The notes beneath the pieces are model-generated. The model saw only the letters and a program-made list of their open reading frames with translations, was not told the origin of the DNA and ran no database searches. From Strigops habroptila (taxonomy: Eukaryota; Chordata; Aves; Psittaciformes; Psittacidae): a DNA stretch of 64,000 bases. The translations under genes were made by a program, and so were the position numbers. Positions 50,458-64,000 of the stretch are shown piece by piece. The stretch spans positions 65,271,225 through 65,335,224 of the forward strand of contig NC_044282.2 of the NCBI RefSeq assembly GCF_004027225.2, written 5' to 3'. Numbering within the stretch: position 1 is the stretch's first letter; each line of letters begins with the position of its first letter.

Positions 50458-52357
50458 GATGGTCCTTCGCCTGGCTTCTCAAGAATAGCCTGAAGCATCA
50501 GACACGCTGGATTCCGTAAAATCCAAGACTGAAAGGTTGATAGGTAAGGCATCATTCTGAAGAAAACACACTCGTTTCCCAAAAGGTCAAACCGATGGAA
50601 GCCATCTGCTCACTCAGAAACACACAGATGTAGTTGCACCAGGCTTCTTTCCAAGACAGTAAACTTGAGTTTCCCAAGTACCTGGAAACAGCTATTGTGA
50701 AAGGTTTTATTTCTTATTTTTAAGTTCTCCAGGAACATTTTGGATCTTGAAAACTCTGCACGCCAAATACCATATCTGCAAATTCAATTAACCTACACTA
50801 TGCACAAACACTTCCTCAAAGAACTGTTTAGCTGTATTTTGGAGTTCTTTGAACAGCACAACTCCGACTCACTGAGCTTCAGGTATTATGGTTTCCCCTA
50901 AATAAAGGGAGGCCCAATTTGAATTAATTTCCAAGACGTAGTTTTCGTGCTTGCAAAACTTTTAAGGTACCTTCTAGCAGAACTAGCTGAACCTGCATTA
51001 CCTGAAAGTTTTCATTCCCACAAGCTAGATCGTTTGGCCATGGACTTCTTCAGAGAAAGTTAAGACAGTCTCTAGAAGCAGTAACACATCTTTGCTTCAC
51101 TTTCAGTGATGAAAACATTACACATAAACAAGCAAAAAAAGGACAGAAAAACTATTCAGTTAATAGCAATTCAGCTCTAACTGGCTGGCTCCACACCCTC
51201 ACATTCTAGGAGAAAAAACTATCTTAAGAGGGACAGTTTTAATACTATTCAGCACAAGGCAAGTACCTTCTCACTCAGAGAGGTTATGAAGCACAAAAGC
51301 CAATTTTATCCAACAGAGTTTCCCTCTGCTTTATCCTAAATTCTGCACCACCCTGTTACTACATCCTTGACACCTACCATTTTGACTGCAGTTCATCTGC
51401 AATTCCAGTTAAAAAAGTGCTGAATAACCTCTACACTGCTCTCCTCACCTCTGCATGTGAACGTTCCAAGTCTGTAGTTCATACCTGAATATCTTCTAAG
51501 TCACTGCTAATAAATGTACCATCTTACTATGTTCCTCCTCCTCATTTCAAACTTTGGACAGTCTTCATATAAGGTACAAAACCTTTCTAAACATATCACC
51601 TCCAGCATTTAAATGTAAAAGCATATGACCTACATACTGCGGGATACCTGCGTGAGGTCTGCCTGCTCTCTGCAAGCCAAGTGTCGGGGTTTTATAGTGG
51701 CCTGATAGTATATATTACAGCCCTATACATAAGTTAATATATATCAATACATAAATATTTCTGACATTCAAGCATGTCCTTTTAGGAATATTTTAAATAG
51801 TGTTGTATAAGCTCCAGTACAGAACAAAGGTTACTTTAGGTAACAACCCAAGAGAACAAGAATTGATTTCTTTGCGTAAGCAGCAAGTTTCTAATAGACG
51901 TATATTGAAATATCTCCAGATACATTAAAAGCTGTCTCTTAATGAGTAAGGTGAACAGGCTTTTACGCTAATACAACTTGTACTTCTACATAAACACAAC
52001 CCTAACTTTTTGCACACTTAAAGTTTCCATGTTCATTGCCTCCTGCAGCCAGCAATTCAAGCAGGACAAAGTTCAATTATCTCCCCCACCTCTTCATATT
52101 AGATCACTTACCTAATTCCCAGTTTGTTACTGCTCAGAGAAAGAAAATCCCATGGTATTCAATTATATCTTTTTCTTTCCTTTATGATCCCATGGGCAAT
52201 ACATGATTTAGCATATCTAGAGAGGAGCAATACTTTACTTCCTACACTTTAATCCAATTTGGATAAGAGGTTTTCTACTTATAAAAATAAACCGGCAGTT
52301 GCACTTTACCTCTGTGTAGACACTAACACCCAACAACATAAAGGTCATTCCCAAAGA

Positions 52358-52483
52358 TGATCTAGCTGAAGATGTCCCTGCTCATTGCATGAGGGTTGGA
52401 ACTAGATGCCCTTTGAAGGTCCCTTCCTACCCAAACTGTTCTATGATTCTATAAAGAATCTCTATAAAGAATCTCTATAAAGA
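52358..52483 (+). mobile_element. CR1 LINE 3' end with expanded tail
   Basis: CR1 matches include GAAGATGTCCCTGCTCATTG and GGAACTAGATGCCCTTTGAA, and end CCAAACTGTTCTATGATTCT. The tail then continues as two copies of the 13-mer AATCTCTATAAAG after a related GATTCTATAAAG. Confidence 0.9.
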
Positions 52484-55400
52484 GTAGCGCAAATTCAGGG
52501 CTAGGGATGACTTCCCTAAATTTTACTCTTTGCTTGAGACTGCAGAATACACTTTCAGGTACAGGAGAGAGCTGGTTCTTGTCTTGGCTCTTGTCACACG
52601 TGACATTTGGTATTATTGTGCCAAATACATTCTCACACAAAAAGCCAAGGATAGAATACCTCAACTATGGAGATGAAGCTATATTACTTCTACAGGGACT
52701 CAAGAGACTTTGGTCTGATCATGTGGTCCAGTTTTAATTAAAAGCTAAGGAAATCGTTATGTTTAACATTTGACTTATAGTTGGAAGCTTTCAAGGTGTC
52801 ACTAATGCCCAGTTTTCAATTTGCTATGTATACAGAAAAAAATGTTACCTTGAAATAAGAGAAGCTATCCAGGTGAATATGGCAACTTTAAGTTAGTATG
52901 ATCTTCAGTTACAACCACAACAACTCCAGTGGAAAAATATTTTCAAGTGTGTAGATCATGTAAGATACATTTTGAAACACACCAAAAGGTATTTGTGTAC
53001 CAAGATAGTAGCAGGTTTGTGTTAAAAACCAGCCGTGCTCTCCAGAATCTGTATGGCTTTTTGTCCTCTCAGAGTATGACACTGAGGAAAGAAAAACCAG
53101 ACAAAAATCTAGCATATGAAGACAGAAGTAACTTTAAATTGGTGGAGTACAGGGATCCTGATAGACACTGGCAGAACACTTTCAAAGCATACACCCATTG
53201 CTAGGCAGCATTAAAATGTTCATCTGGGAGTTTCATGGATTGCCCTTGCATTTTCAATGACAAATCACATCACTAACCCTTAATGAAATTATATTAGCAA
53301 GACAGTTATTTGACTCTTAGTAATTCTACTAGTGAGGAAAGTGCTCCTGAAGACAAAAAAAGTCATGTTCTTCCTTGATCCAAACTCAGAAGTCTGTATG
53401 AATACAAACCGTTAAGATTTGGCCTAGAAATTTATAAGATTCCTAAAACGGAGGTTTGGGGACATGAGTTCAATGTATTTGTCATCATCCAATGCATGTT
53501 AAACTTACTTCCCACATAATGTTTCTCAAGCAAAATAGCTCAATAATTTCTTCTAAAAAGCCTACACGCTTAAAGCTGTATCCTGGCTCGACTCTGATTC
53601 CCTGTAGGCACCAGCTCATATTTCAAAGTTACCTGAAAAAGCCTCAAAACCAAGTGTAGTTCAGCATTCACAGACTGGGCTAGATTTGTATTGGCACATG
53701 CACTTGCAAACTCACTTCTAGCAATTACCCTGGCTTTGCACTTTGTACCTGTATGCATTCAGGGGCAGGGTTTAAGCAGTAAAGAACCATTCATTTTCTC
53801 TCAAAGAAAACTTTTTCCATTCAGGAAATAGGAAACACTTTGGGGCAAATATACCAAAAAGAGCATAGAACTACAAGAAGTCACAGTTCTGACAGCACCA
53901 AGACTAAGCAATTTTTAAATAGCACCAGACTATTCAGAACACAGTAGTACTTTACACAGTTTCGAAATCAATTTCACATGATTTACAGCATGCACTTATT
54001 TATTAACCAAAGTGACTGGTTAATATAATACAGATTTCTTCCCTTCTGAAGCCTGAGAAAGAGGTTGAGAAGCCTCCACTTTAACCCATGGTGTGCACTC
54101 CCAATACCCATACAGGCTACCAATATACTACTGTTTGGGCATTTTCAAGTCCACCTCTGTGTACTAGGGAAACCTTAAGTCCTGTTTTTCTAGTATAGCA
54201 AAGTACTAATCTAGGATGGAGGAGCTGCTTCCCTTGCCCTTTTTTAGTCAGCTGTTCAGTGCAGCCTGATTCATTCCAAGAAATCTGGTTGTTCAGAAGT
54301 AGTCTTTGCAAGGTTTAGGGGTAGGGCAGCCCTCTCAGGACTGACATTGTTTATGAACATTTCCTCAATTACTAACAGCTGAACATCCTGAGCACAGTGG
54401 TGCCTCGTTCCACACGCATTCAGGAAGGTTTGTATACATCTTGCTCACATTCAGTTTGCTGCTTGTCATTAGTTACCCTCCTGGTTAAGGATGTCTTGTG
54501 TCACCCGTTTGCAGAGCAGAACAGCAGCATACAACTGCAAAGGGTATGAAGAGTCTCAGGCAGCCAACCTGGCGTGTGTTAAGAGGTTACTACGCAGACT
54601 CAGCAGACATCTGACCACATTCAAGCTCCTGAACTAATTCAAATCCAGAGTACAAAAACGCACTTAAGGAAGCCCATACAAGTAATTAACAATACAACAG
54701 ACATACTAAATAAACTAAAGAACTACCAGTATGGCAAATTGACACTAAACAACCAGAATGAGTTTACGAAGTGCCAGGCGAGTGAGACAAAGGCTGTGAG
54801 TCTGTCAAGCCAACCTGCTAAGACAACTAATAGGCAAGTTGCTGCCTTTAGCAGCATGTATTGCCTCCATGCAACTTAGTGGCAGACATTTGGAATTTCA
54901 AAAACAAGTTGTCCAAGCATGCTCAGTCTCCCTTCAGCAACTTAACACCAGCTGCACAAGTAATATATATTCTCTAAACATAAAGGAAAGACTTTCTCTG
55001 GCTTTGCAGCCACTGTTGTACTTAAACTCTTTAAAACTCTGAAGTCATTCTGTACTTTCAGCATTTCACTGATGGAAGTGTGTGAATTACATGTCCCCGA
55101 AATAAACTCTGAACTATATAAATAAATACAGCACTGTCACAAGCTCGCCCTCCTCTAGTCTCTCTTTTATAATACTTATCCCTTGTCTGTAAACATGATT
55201 GCTAGGACAAAAACACGTGAGGTCAGCAGCACCAAACTACTCTGAAATGCTATCAACGCTATGGAACGTTACCAAACAACACAAGGAGAGTATGAGCGCC
55301 AATAATTTTCTTGGCATTTTCCTTTTAGTAACCATATTCAAGCTAAGGCCTTTTTTACTTACTAGAAAGGGGACACTGCATTTTAATGCAGAGGAAAGAA

Positions 55401-58400
55401 AGAAAAAAACTGTCTTCTAAAAAACGTCTACATTTTAAAACCAATCTGTGACTTAAGCTTTGCAATTTGAAAGTATGGCTTAATAACATGGCGGGAAAGA
55501 ACTTGCCACATTCGATATACAGCTATATAATTTTAATTATATTTAAAAATCTAACGAAGTTACAGTAACCACCTCATATTAGAAATAAGTAATTTTTTTA
55601 AATTACTTAAGAGAAGGATACAAACGTCACAGCCAAAATGCAGGAGCACAGATGTTGACACAAAGCTGCAGTCCTGAAACTCACCCAACAAGAACCGTGA
55701 GTTCGGGCTCAGTGCCTGTGGAGCAAAGCACCACTTCTGGGAATAACTGCATGTTCTCAGTTTTGCAATGGAGACCTATTTCTTACTGTTTCTGGTATGA
55801 AAGCTAAGCATGCTCATATTTGCTTATATTTGCTCATACTTTCAAAGAACAAGACTGAGCTTAACATTAAAGCGTGCAAGTTTAGGAATTACTGAGCTTC
55901 TTTTTATATTCAGACCTGTCTTTCCAGATCACCCACCCACATTTAGCAAAACGAAAAGGTTAATACAATCACAATAAATGTAATTTCCATCCTAACATCC
56001 TCATGTTACCCTTTTTTTATTAACTGATTTAAATATCCATGTTTCCTAAAGTTATAGCATGGTGCTTATTCCTTAACTTCTGATATAGAAGTCTACTTAA
56101 AATGTAAAAATCTGACAAAAAAGAAAGAGAAAGGCTGCAATCCCCACCCCCAAAACAATCCCACTATAGCTGCATACACTGAAACAGCAAGACCTGTCTT
56201 TACCTGAGAAAATAAAGGTCCTCAATACAAAAGTTAAGCAAAGATACCAGAAGACCTGACACAAAGGGGCATTGAAATATTACAAATAACAACTCTCAGT
56301 GAAGTGGCAGCCAACTGAAATCAAAGCTCATAAGAAAAGCTTTCTTGTTAATCAGAAGCAACATGGAATCTCTTTCTGACCAGAAATGCAGAGAGTAATC
56401 TAAACCAGCTCCAGCATACAGACAACTGCATCCTTTGACAAAACTTCAGACTTTCAGATAACTGCTTGCAAACTCAACATGCTACAAAGATGGTTTTCAC
56501 TACAGAACAAATGAAGAATCTCTTAATTAAATTTTTTTAAAAAAATAAAAATAATACTCGCAGCCTGTAAGTTTAGCCAAGACTGGAACACTGCAACAAG
56601 ATCCTCTTCTTTAAGTGTCTTTTTAAAGCATGCCAAAGCCATTAGTTAGAAGGATAATCTAAATAAAGCCATTGTTAGAAAAATAAAACTACATCATACC
56701 ATGACTGAACAGCCAAAGAAATGGTCAGGGAGGAAGGATTATTTCCTGGCACAGTAATGTAGCAACAGACTGAGTTCTCCCTCTCTTTTTATTATTATAT
56801 TAAGCCTTCACAGTGTTTCACAAAAATAAAACTGAGGTTTGTAGCTCATCTGTTGAACAGATGATCAATTCTATAGAGCAGCAGGACTTTGTTTCTAGGC
56901 GTACTGTGCAAAAATCAAAGTCAAAGCTTATTTAGCAAGGAAAAGAAACTAAAGTCCAAATTCTGGTTTTGTTCATCTACCAGGTCACCTCGTCAAACCT
57001 GATACCTGAGCCTAATTATGCAGGTGCAATTAAGGATTCAACTGCATTGAAGGCAACTGAATTAACCAGCGTAAGCGAGATCGCTATCAGCCTACCTAAG
57101 CAAGACTGTACTAGAGCAGATCTGGGCTGGACACGTAATTTAATTCACCATTCTGATTTCTGGATAAGCCTCAGACCTTTGGGATAATTACAGTGCGTCA
57201 CAGACAATGCTCAGTGTCAGTTATAGCATTTAAGTTGTGTACTGTTTGTGTGAAGAGATGAAGCACTCAAATGCTAGGTTACCTTCCAGCTTCTCAAGCT
57301 ATCAGCTTCAGCTATGTTCCGCAACTCTTAGGAATAACACTCTTAGTGAGAGGTTTTTCGCAAGTCTTTTGGCTTATACACAAGTATTTGAGCACTCAAG
57401 TTCTCTCTGAGCCACTATTTTTCATTAGATAGAAACCTCCTCCTAACAGATGAGACTCTTGAGTTGATAAAACAAAGCTCTAACAGCTACACTATTATTA
57501 AAGCTCTAGACCACACTATACTATCTGTTGAGCTTCACCTTGAAATGCACTGGCAGAGTTAAAGAATTTTGAAATAAGAATTCACTTATGATAGAAACTT
57601 GACAGAAAATTGACAGGCACAGTGGAATACATAGCTGATCAGAAGCTAAAATAAATATGCAGCATGAATTCAAGTCAGTAAACTCACATGAAATAAATAA
57701 TGAAGTGGTGTCTTCTACGCTTACAATGTTTTGGGCTGTTAACCACCAATAATGACTGCTCATAGCCAATTTTAAGACTTTGGCAGTTGAAACAAAAATA
57801 GCAGCCATTGAAGTACTGATACCTTTGATCATGAGAAACATTATTATGATTAGCATCTCACGCCTATTTGCTCCAATCCCCTGAGATGTAAAATAAAACT
57901 GTAAACATTTTCAAAGTTACATGCCAAAAGACTTCTCACTATTAATCACACCCATTATACTTGAGGTTGTACTCTCAATTTCACTAGCATTAACTTGGTA
58001 TGAAAACTGGTCCAAGCAAGGAAAAGTTGATGCTCTCACACCGCCACATTACCACCTTGGTGCAAGCAATAGCAAGAGGAGACAGGAGCTATTGTCCTCA
58101 AGCCAGAGGGCTACGGAAAAAGAACAAGGCACAGATACATTCACAGACAAAGCTATGGAAAGCAATGCAAGAATTTTAAGCCTACCACAACAGAAGGGTA
58201 TATAGTCAGTCTAATGACAAACCTTGGGACACAGCTCCCTGAACCTCTTGGAAAACTCCTGTGATTAAATTTGTTTCTCTCAAGTTAGTGAGAAAAGTCA
58301 GCTCGTGGAAAAACTCTGGTTGGCAGGTCTGGAGCAAAGAAGGGTATAATGCTGCACAGCTCAGATCTGGGGAGGGGGCTATGTGTGTGTGCACAGCCCA

Positions 58401-59562
58401 GGGAGATGGGAGGGAGAAAGCATCACCCTCAGCAGGAAGTAACAACCTGGAACCAACCTTCAGTAGAAATCCAGCATTATGACATGAGAAAGTACAATTT
58501 GGTAGAGCTTAGGAGGCATCTCTCTAATATAATCATCTGCAGTTTTATAAAAGCTGGAAGTGGTTGCTGTACAGAGATGCTGTCCAATGAACAACTTAAA
58601 CCATTCTCTCTCCACTTCAAAAAGGACATTGTTTAGAGAACAAATACTGTCACATACAGTAACAGCAAGACAATACTAAGAGCTTGTATTGTTCTACACT
58701 TGTACTTCTACCAACTAAACTCAATCAAAATCTTGAAGAGGTAAATAAAAAGTCTATTTTAAGGGAATTCTAAAATGAGTTACTGAATTTTCTCCTCAAA
58801 TTTTTCATCTAGAGAAGGAAGTTCATGTGCAAGTAGAAAAATCTGTTCTTTTAGAGCAACTGTGTAGAGGGAAACTCACCGTGTCCAAGAACTGTGAGAT
58901 TGTAACCGCACTTCCACTTGGATTTACGATACATAATCAAAAGCCACACTTGCAGAGGGAAAATGACCTGTTGATGATGGTGGCTGTCAACAATGGGTTC
59001 AGATCAGTTAGCTGCTAGTGCAGACAGGACAACATTTTTCAACACTGCGAGAGAAAGTCAGAGTAAGACCATATGGTTAAGCCCCATCCACATTAGCACC
59101 AAACAGCTAGCACCAGCAATTGAGAACTGTCAGCTCGGAGAGGAGTGGTGACAAGTATACCTGCTGCTCACAGCCACTGTGAAGAATGGTTTTGTAGAGG
59201 TTTATCAATGTTAGCTCAGTGTCTACTAGAATAAGTGCACTTAGAGAAAAGCACAAATAACAGGTCATTACACACAGTATGTCCTCGTGTCCAGTCAGTA
59301 TTCCTAATGCAGAGCAACTCAAGTACTTAGTTGTTCAAAGTTATTCAAGGAATTCAGTTACCAGTCACTGGTTTCCACATGCTCAAGATGTACTGAAATT
59401 TAAGAACGTGTTCTGGAATCATACTGGGTAAGTAAGTTTTACATTCGCAGAAGATTGACAGTTGCAGGTAAGCACTAGACAAGTACTGTCAGCAGATACC
59501 CTGGCTGTATGCTATTCAAGACCATGCAAAATAAAGGGATGAGAGCTGGCTTTAGCTTCAAA

Positions 59563-59632
59563 CTACTTTGAGTAGGGGGAGCTGGACCAGATGATCTCCA
59601 GAGTTCCCTTCCAAAATAAATTCTTCTTATCA
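59563..59632 (+). mobile_element. Diverged CR1 3' fragment
   Basis: TTTGAGTAGGGGGAGCTGGA followed by CCAGATGATCTCCAGAGTTC matches the last part of CR1. Tail sequence is decayed. Confidence 0.75.
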
Positions 59633-62600
59633 TTGACAAACCTGGCCACTAATGCACAGGCATGAGCTTTGCATGCAGAGACTGAACCACTGAATCACAC
59701 AACTATTATTTATCACCTACTCTCACAACCTGCAGGAATGCCTGCACTTAGTTGTTACCACTAACATATAGCTGGAGCACATCCTGTGGTTAAACAATTT
59801 CAAGACAGCATAAAATACCACTGCAAAAGCAGCAGTCCTGCCTGCCACCCTGCATTTAGATGTAAGGTTTCTGCACAACCGTAGTATCAACAGATTCACG
59901 CCCCAATCTGTTCCTCAGCTGGATTTACCAGGTTCCACACATGCATCTGAAGACAGGCCAGGAACAGAGAGCTGGGACCACCTTTCCTATAGCGGACTTT
60001 GTGTTCATTTCCAGAAAAACAGCAAAATTATGTATTTTTAAATGCATGGACTAATTAATAGTGAGATGTCAGAATTTGTTCCTGAGCACAGTACTTAAAA
60101 GCTGTGTTTAATCTTGAAAAACAAGGGAACATAACTATTCCTATCCTTAACTTTGGAGCTAATTCTGTATTCTTTATACTCGCTCTTCTATTCAACTTAC
60201 TTTGTCCCTATAAGTAACAAAAGCTACATTCATCAGCAAAACACAGCTTAGCACAGCAATAATCTTATTAGCATGCATATTGAGTTAATACCAAGCTTAT
60301 ATGAAGGATATTTGAAAATTAAGCTTGAAAACAAGCACAGTAACCGCAATAAACTAAAAATTTCAAATTCTGTCTCAATTACACACTTGCAACATTATTC
60401 TGCCTTCATCAGGTTTAGTAATTTCTTGTACATTTCTCCATAGGACTATTTTCTATTAGTTTTTGCTATGCTTAGGGGTCTAGGGCTTGGGACAACTTGA
60501 GAGGCAAGAGGAAGACAAGCACCATTAGTCTACTCAGTTCTGCGGCATGATGTACGCCAGTTCTTGTTATGAGAAACACCACCAAGATAAAAATGACCAA
60601 AACACTTTTGGGAGGCAAAAATGAGGCACAGTTTGCTAACATTAATGCAAGTTACTTCCATAACCAGTTGCTACAATAAAACATGTGGTATACTGACATT
60701 AACACATCTTAGGTTATGGTTGCAAAAACTCTTCTAACCAATAATTGTTCTAAATCAGTCATTTGGTTGCATGCCGTGAAAGCATCTCCTAGCACTGCCT
60801 GGCAAAGGTAAACTGCAGAAAGTGAACAGGCCCCAACAGAGGCTCCAGCACATGTGTGCCAAGCTGGAAGGAGAAGGCAGGTGGAGGACAGAAAATATGG
60901 TCTCAGAAGACTGTGGGATGGTATCTGAAGAGTGTCAAAGCTTCAGTAATGCTTCTGAAGACTGATCACCATCCTTATGATGGAGTAAAGTCTGAACTAT
61001 AAACTATGGCTGAGGACTGGACAACTAAAGTTAGACTTAGAACCACACTCAATCCTTTGGCATAAGAGTTAGGCCTAACAAAAACTACTAAGTGCCATGG
61101 TTAAGCCTAAAATGAAGGCCAACTAGGAATTCCCACTTACTTCAATCACAATAGTGGCTGTTGATAGGGAGTGTAGGACTCCTTGTGATTTTAAGTCTCT
61201 GTATCAAGAGACACCTCTCTTCCCCACTTGGATGCATGTCTTTGCAGAGCTGAGCGACTTCAGTGACACTAGCAGTAGGTAAAGTTGCAAAGCAGAAACC
61301 AAAACAGACCGTAATTTAATAAAAGGAGGCTCACCAGCAGGAGTAAAAGAGGCAGAGGGGGAAAACCCAGGCTCCACTGAGCGCCATGCTCCTCCACACC
61401 AGCACAATGGAGGGGAATCCTGCTCCACCCCGAGGGCTGCGAGCCACCTGGCCAGAAGCCATACTTATGCACAGCTACTTGGCCCCGAGGGTTGAAAATA
61501 AAAGATGAACAGCCAAAATACGAGGCCAGCAGACACAGCTGTCAGGCAGGGATCAGCAGACCTGTAGCATTATGAACACTGCAGCCCATGTTGGTTGGCT
61601 GTTTTGCACTATACCCTATCCTTTCCCACAGCTATTTCCTTCCTCTCTTTGTCCACCTACCATAACTCGTATTTGTGCTCTGTTTCTCTCCCCTATCTCT
61701 TCCCCTTTTTGTCTCTTCAGAGTTCAAGGTCTTATGAGCAGACTTCAATTCATACAGCCTACAAGCACTGCAAAATGAAAGTTTGCAATTTTTGGTATGT
61801 TTAGTTGATTGCAACATTCCTTTTCCATCTCAGGTTTTTATCAAATTCGAGTTTCTTGAAAGGCAGTCAATGGACTGTGTTTATACCACTACCCTTAGTC
61901 ACAGCGTACCAGCCAGTATTAAAGACAAGAGTTCACAAATAATGTAGTGTGCTGATGTAGCTTCTATAAATGGAGACTTTGGCCACTGCAGAGATGTCTG
62001 ATCTACAGCTCTCACTCACATAAACAGTCCCCAGCCACACAAATAAAGACTGTCAAATCCTTCCCCAAATTCCTGCAGGGAAAAGAAATTAAAATGATAG
62101 CAGATTGGATGGAACAGCTCTAAGAAAAATTAATAATGGTAGCTGTAAAATCTAAAATTAAAGTTAAGTCTGGTTTTGATGCTTTCAGTACAAACAGTAC
62201 ATTAAATTTGGCATAAGCCCAATGGAACATGAAGTTCTTGTGGACAATGTCTGCCAAGAGCTAGAAATACAGCACTTAAGTCTTTAAAGAACAAACAGAG
62301 AGGCTCAGACCATTTCTACTTTATGTATCTGAAAAAAAATTAAATCAAGGTGATCTTTCTGAGGGAACATTTGTATTAAATCTAATTGGTGTGCTTTGTG
62401 TAATACTGAATTGAGCAGATGCCAATTGGCAGAGAATCACTATTTGTCATTTTGTAATCCGTCCCACTTGTGACAAAGGTTACAAGTAACCTCCCCATAT
62501 CCCAAATCACTGTGCTTTCCTCCCCAGCATCAGGCTTGTGTCTCAGATAAACTGTACTTGGTCCTTGGTCATGCTGACACTTCTAAACATCGGACACACT

Positions 62601-64000
62601 GGAAGCAGAAGAAATGGGAAGAATGAACTTGGGGAGCTCATGCTGCACTATCATTTTTTTCACCCACCTTCACATTTGTTGGGACTTCATTAGTTTGCAT
62701 GCCTCAGGGCAGAGCAAGATTTGATTAGTAACTGAATACTAATTCTCATTTCTGTGGTAACCTCCAAACATTAACAAATTAAGCATCAACACACCTGTGA
62801 GTTTCTAACCTTTATTAAAATAAGGACAAAACGAAAGCGGGGGAAAGAGAGGGGGAGACAAGCCTAACACCCATCTGGGGCTTTGGAGACATCATCCATC
62901 ATCCCAGCGCACAAGTTCCTCTCCCCACCACCTCCCGTACACTGAACTCCTAATTGGACAGGAGAGTGGAGCACACTTCTAGCTTTGCTAGGTTTTCTGC
63001 TATTACAGATGGGAAGACTTACACATGCTTCCCCACATCTCCCAGGGATTCGGGAGGGAACACACCCCTCCTGTCTTTAAGGCCAGTATGAGGTGCTGGC
63101 ACAGAAGGATCACAGCACCAGCCCTGCCTTGGGAAACTGGAGAGCAAGAGAAGGGAAAACAGGCAATGCTACGCTTGACATCTGCCCAGAGTGAGGCAAG
63201 AAACTTCACATGCCTTCTCACTCTATGCGTAAGCCAAGCACTATCTAGATCTTTGAAACTGCTATTTCTTGATGACTGAGATTTTGAAACATATAACAAA
63301 ACAGTCAGAAAAATATGTTAATCCTCTTCATTAACAGCTATAAAATAGCAGCAGCATGCCTACAATACTTGCTATTGTGGACGCTAAGAGACTGAAAGAC
63401 ACCAGACACTTGCTACACTTGCCTACTGACAGGATAAATAAGCTCTTCTCCCTACAACTGGTCCCTCTTGGCTTTAAGGTAAAGGTTAACTCTTCCCTCA
63501 TCTTTTGGATCAGGCTCCTATCTCTGCTCCTGTTTAGACTCTGCCAACTTGAATTTGCTCCTCCCCAAAGTTACAGTAAGTGAAAGATACCAAGAAATAA
63601 GCTTGTAACACTTTCCCTCTAGAGGTAGGAGTTTCTCTTGCTAACTACGCACATCTCAGAACAGTGAAATATGCACAGTTATTTCAATGAGAAAAAAAAT
63701 AAATAGTGTATATATAGGCAGAGAAATTCAAAAGCAGTTGCTACATCTAAGTCACAAGTGGCTTATAAGCCCCCACATTTTACTACAGCATCCTGGCCCT
63801 TCTCAGTCAGCAATAAGAGGTACAAGCCCCTACTCTGTTTTCACATCTGCTGCTCAGAAAGCTAATACGAAGCTAATACACTGGCCACAAAACTGATTGA
63901 GTTCCTCTTACATACACGTATATATGTATATAAAAACATACAGAATGGTTTAACTCTTTAAAAGGTGCAGAGACAGCAGACTGGAGCAGGAAGCAGTCCT

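Larger units (their letters stand above)
50463..64000. other. Upstream non-coding DNA
   Basis: No coding exon, RNA gene or CpG island was recognised. CR1 fragments lie at 52358 and 59563. The ORFs present are short and show no family features. If PELI1 has a more distal promoter than 44.6 kb, this would be part of its first intron. Confidence 0.45.

Noticed and set aside
1..64000. Search for CRISPR arrays, tRNA or rRNA genes, operons and prokaryotic mobile elements
   Set aside because: None was seen. The intron structure and CR1/LTR repeats show bird nuclear DNA.

Overview
This is vertebrate nuclear DNA from a bird. The evidence is split, intron-containing coding sequence, many CR1 LINE 3' ends carrying the typical ATTCTATGATTCTATG tail, and a solo avian retroviral LTR. 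There are no operons, Shine-Dalgarno sites, CRISPR arrays or prokaryotic features. The species cannot be named from this window. The CR1 and LTR types fit a neoavian bird.

The one gene that can be read completely is PELI1 (Pellino E3 ubiquitin ligase 1) on the minus strand. Its six coding exons lie between 34986 (ATG) and 27933 (stop). All intron boundaries are GT-AG, the frame joins without a break, and the product is 418 residues. It has an N-terminal FHA-type substrate-binding region and a C-terminal Cys/His RING-like region. The ATG exon begins at 35060 with 5' UTR that holds an 8-codon upstream ORF. A promoter-like segment with a first-exon candidate lies about 9.4 kb upstream (44450-44700). 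The 3' UTR runs below 27933; its end is not certain.

At 6640-7560 there is a CpG island. It carries splice signals for two apparently non-coding minus-strand exons (donor at 7183; exon 6655-6769). From the vertebrate gene order VPS54-PELI1, both on the same strand, I infer that this is the 5' end of VPS54 and that 1-6650 is its first large intron. No VPS54 coding exon was found in the window, so this rests on synteny only. A roughly 41-bp minisatellite abuts the island.

Layout: 1-6.6 kb, presumed intron with one unexplained exon-like ORF at 5300-5459; 6.6-7.9 kb, CpG island and minisatellite; 7.9-25 kb, intergenic with a cluster of CR1 copies at 18.8-20.3 kb; 25-35 kb, PELI1 3' UTR and coding exons; 35-44.5 kb, PELI1 intron 1; 44.5-64 kb, upstream DNA with CR1 fragments and one solo LTR flanked by a 5-bp target duplication. 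Apart from the PELI1 exons, most open frames are chance ORFs. I found no clear new biological system. The best leads are the exon-like ORF at 5.4 kb, the upstream ORF and promoter candidate of PELI1, the TA repeat next to a PELI1 splice donor, and the promoter-flanking minisatellite.
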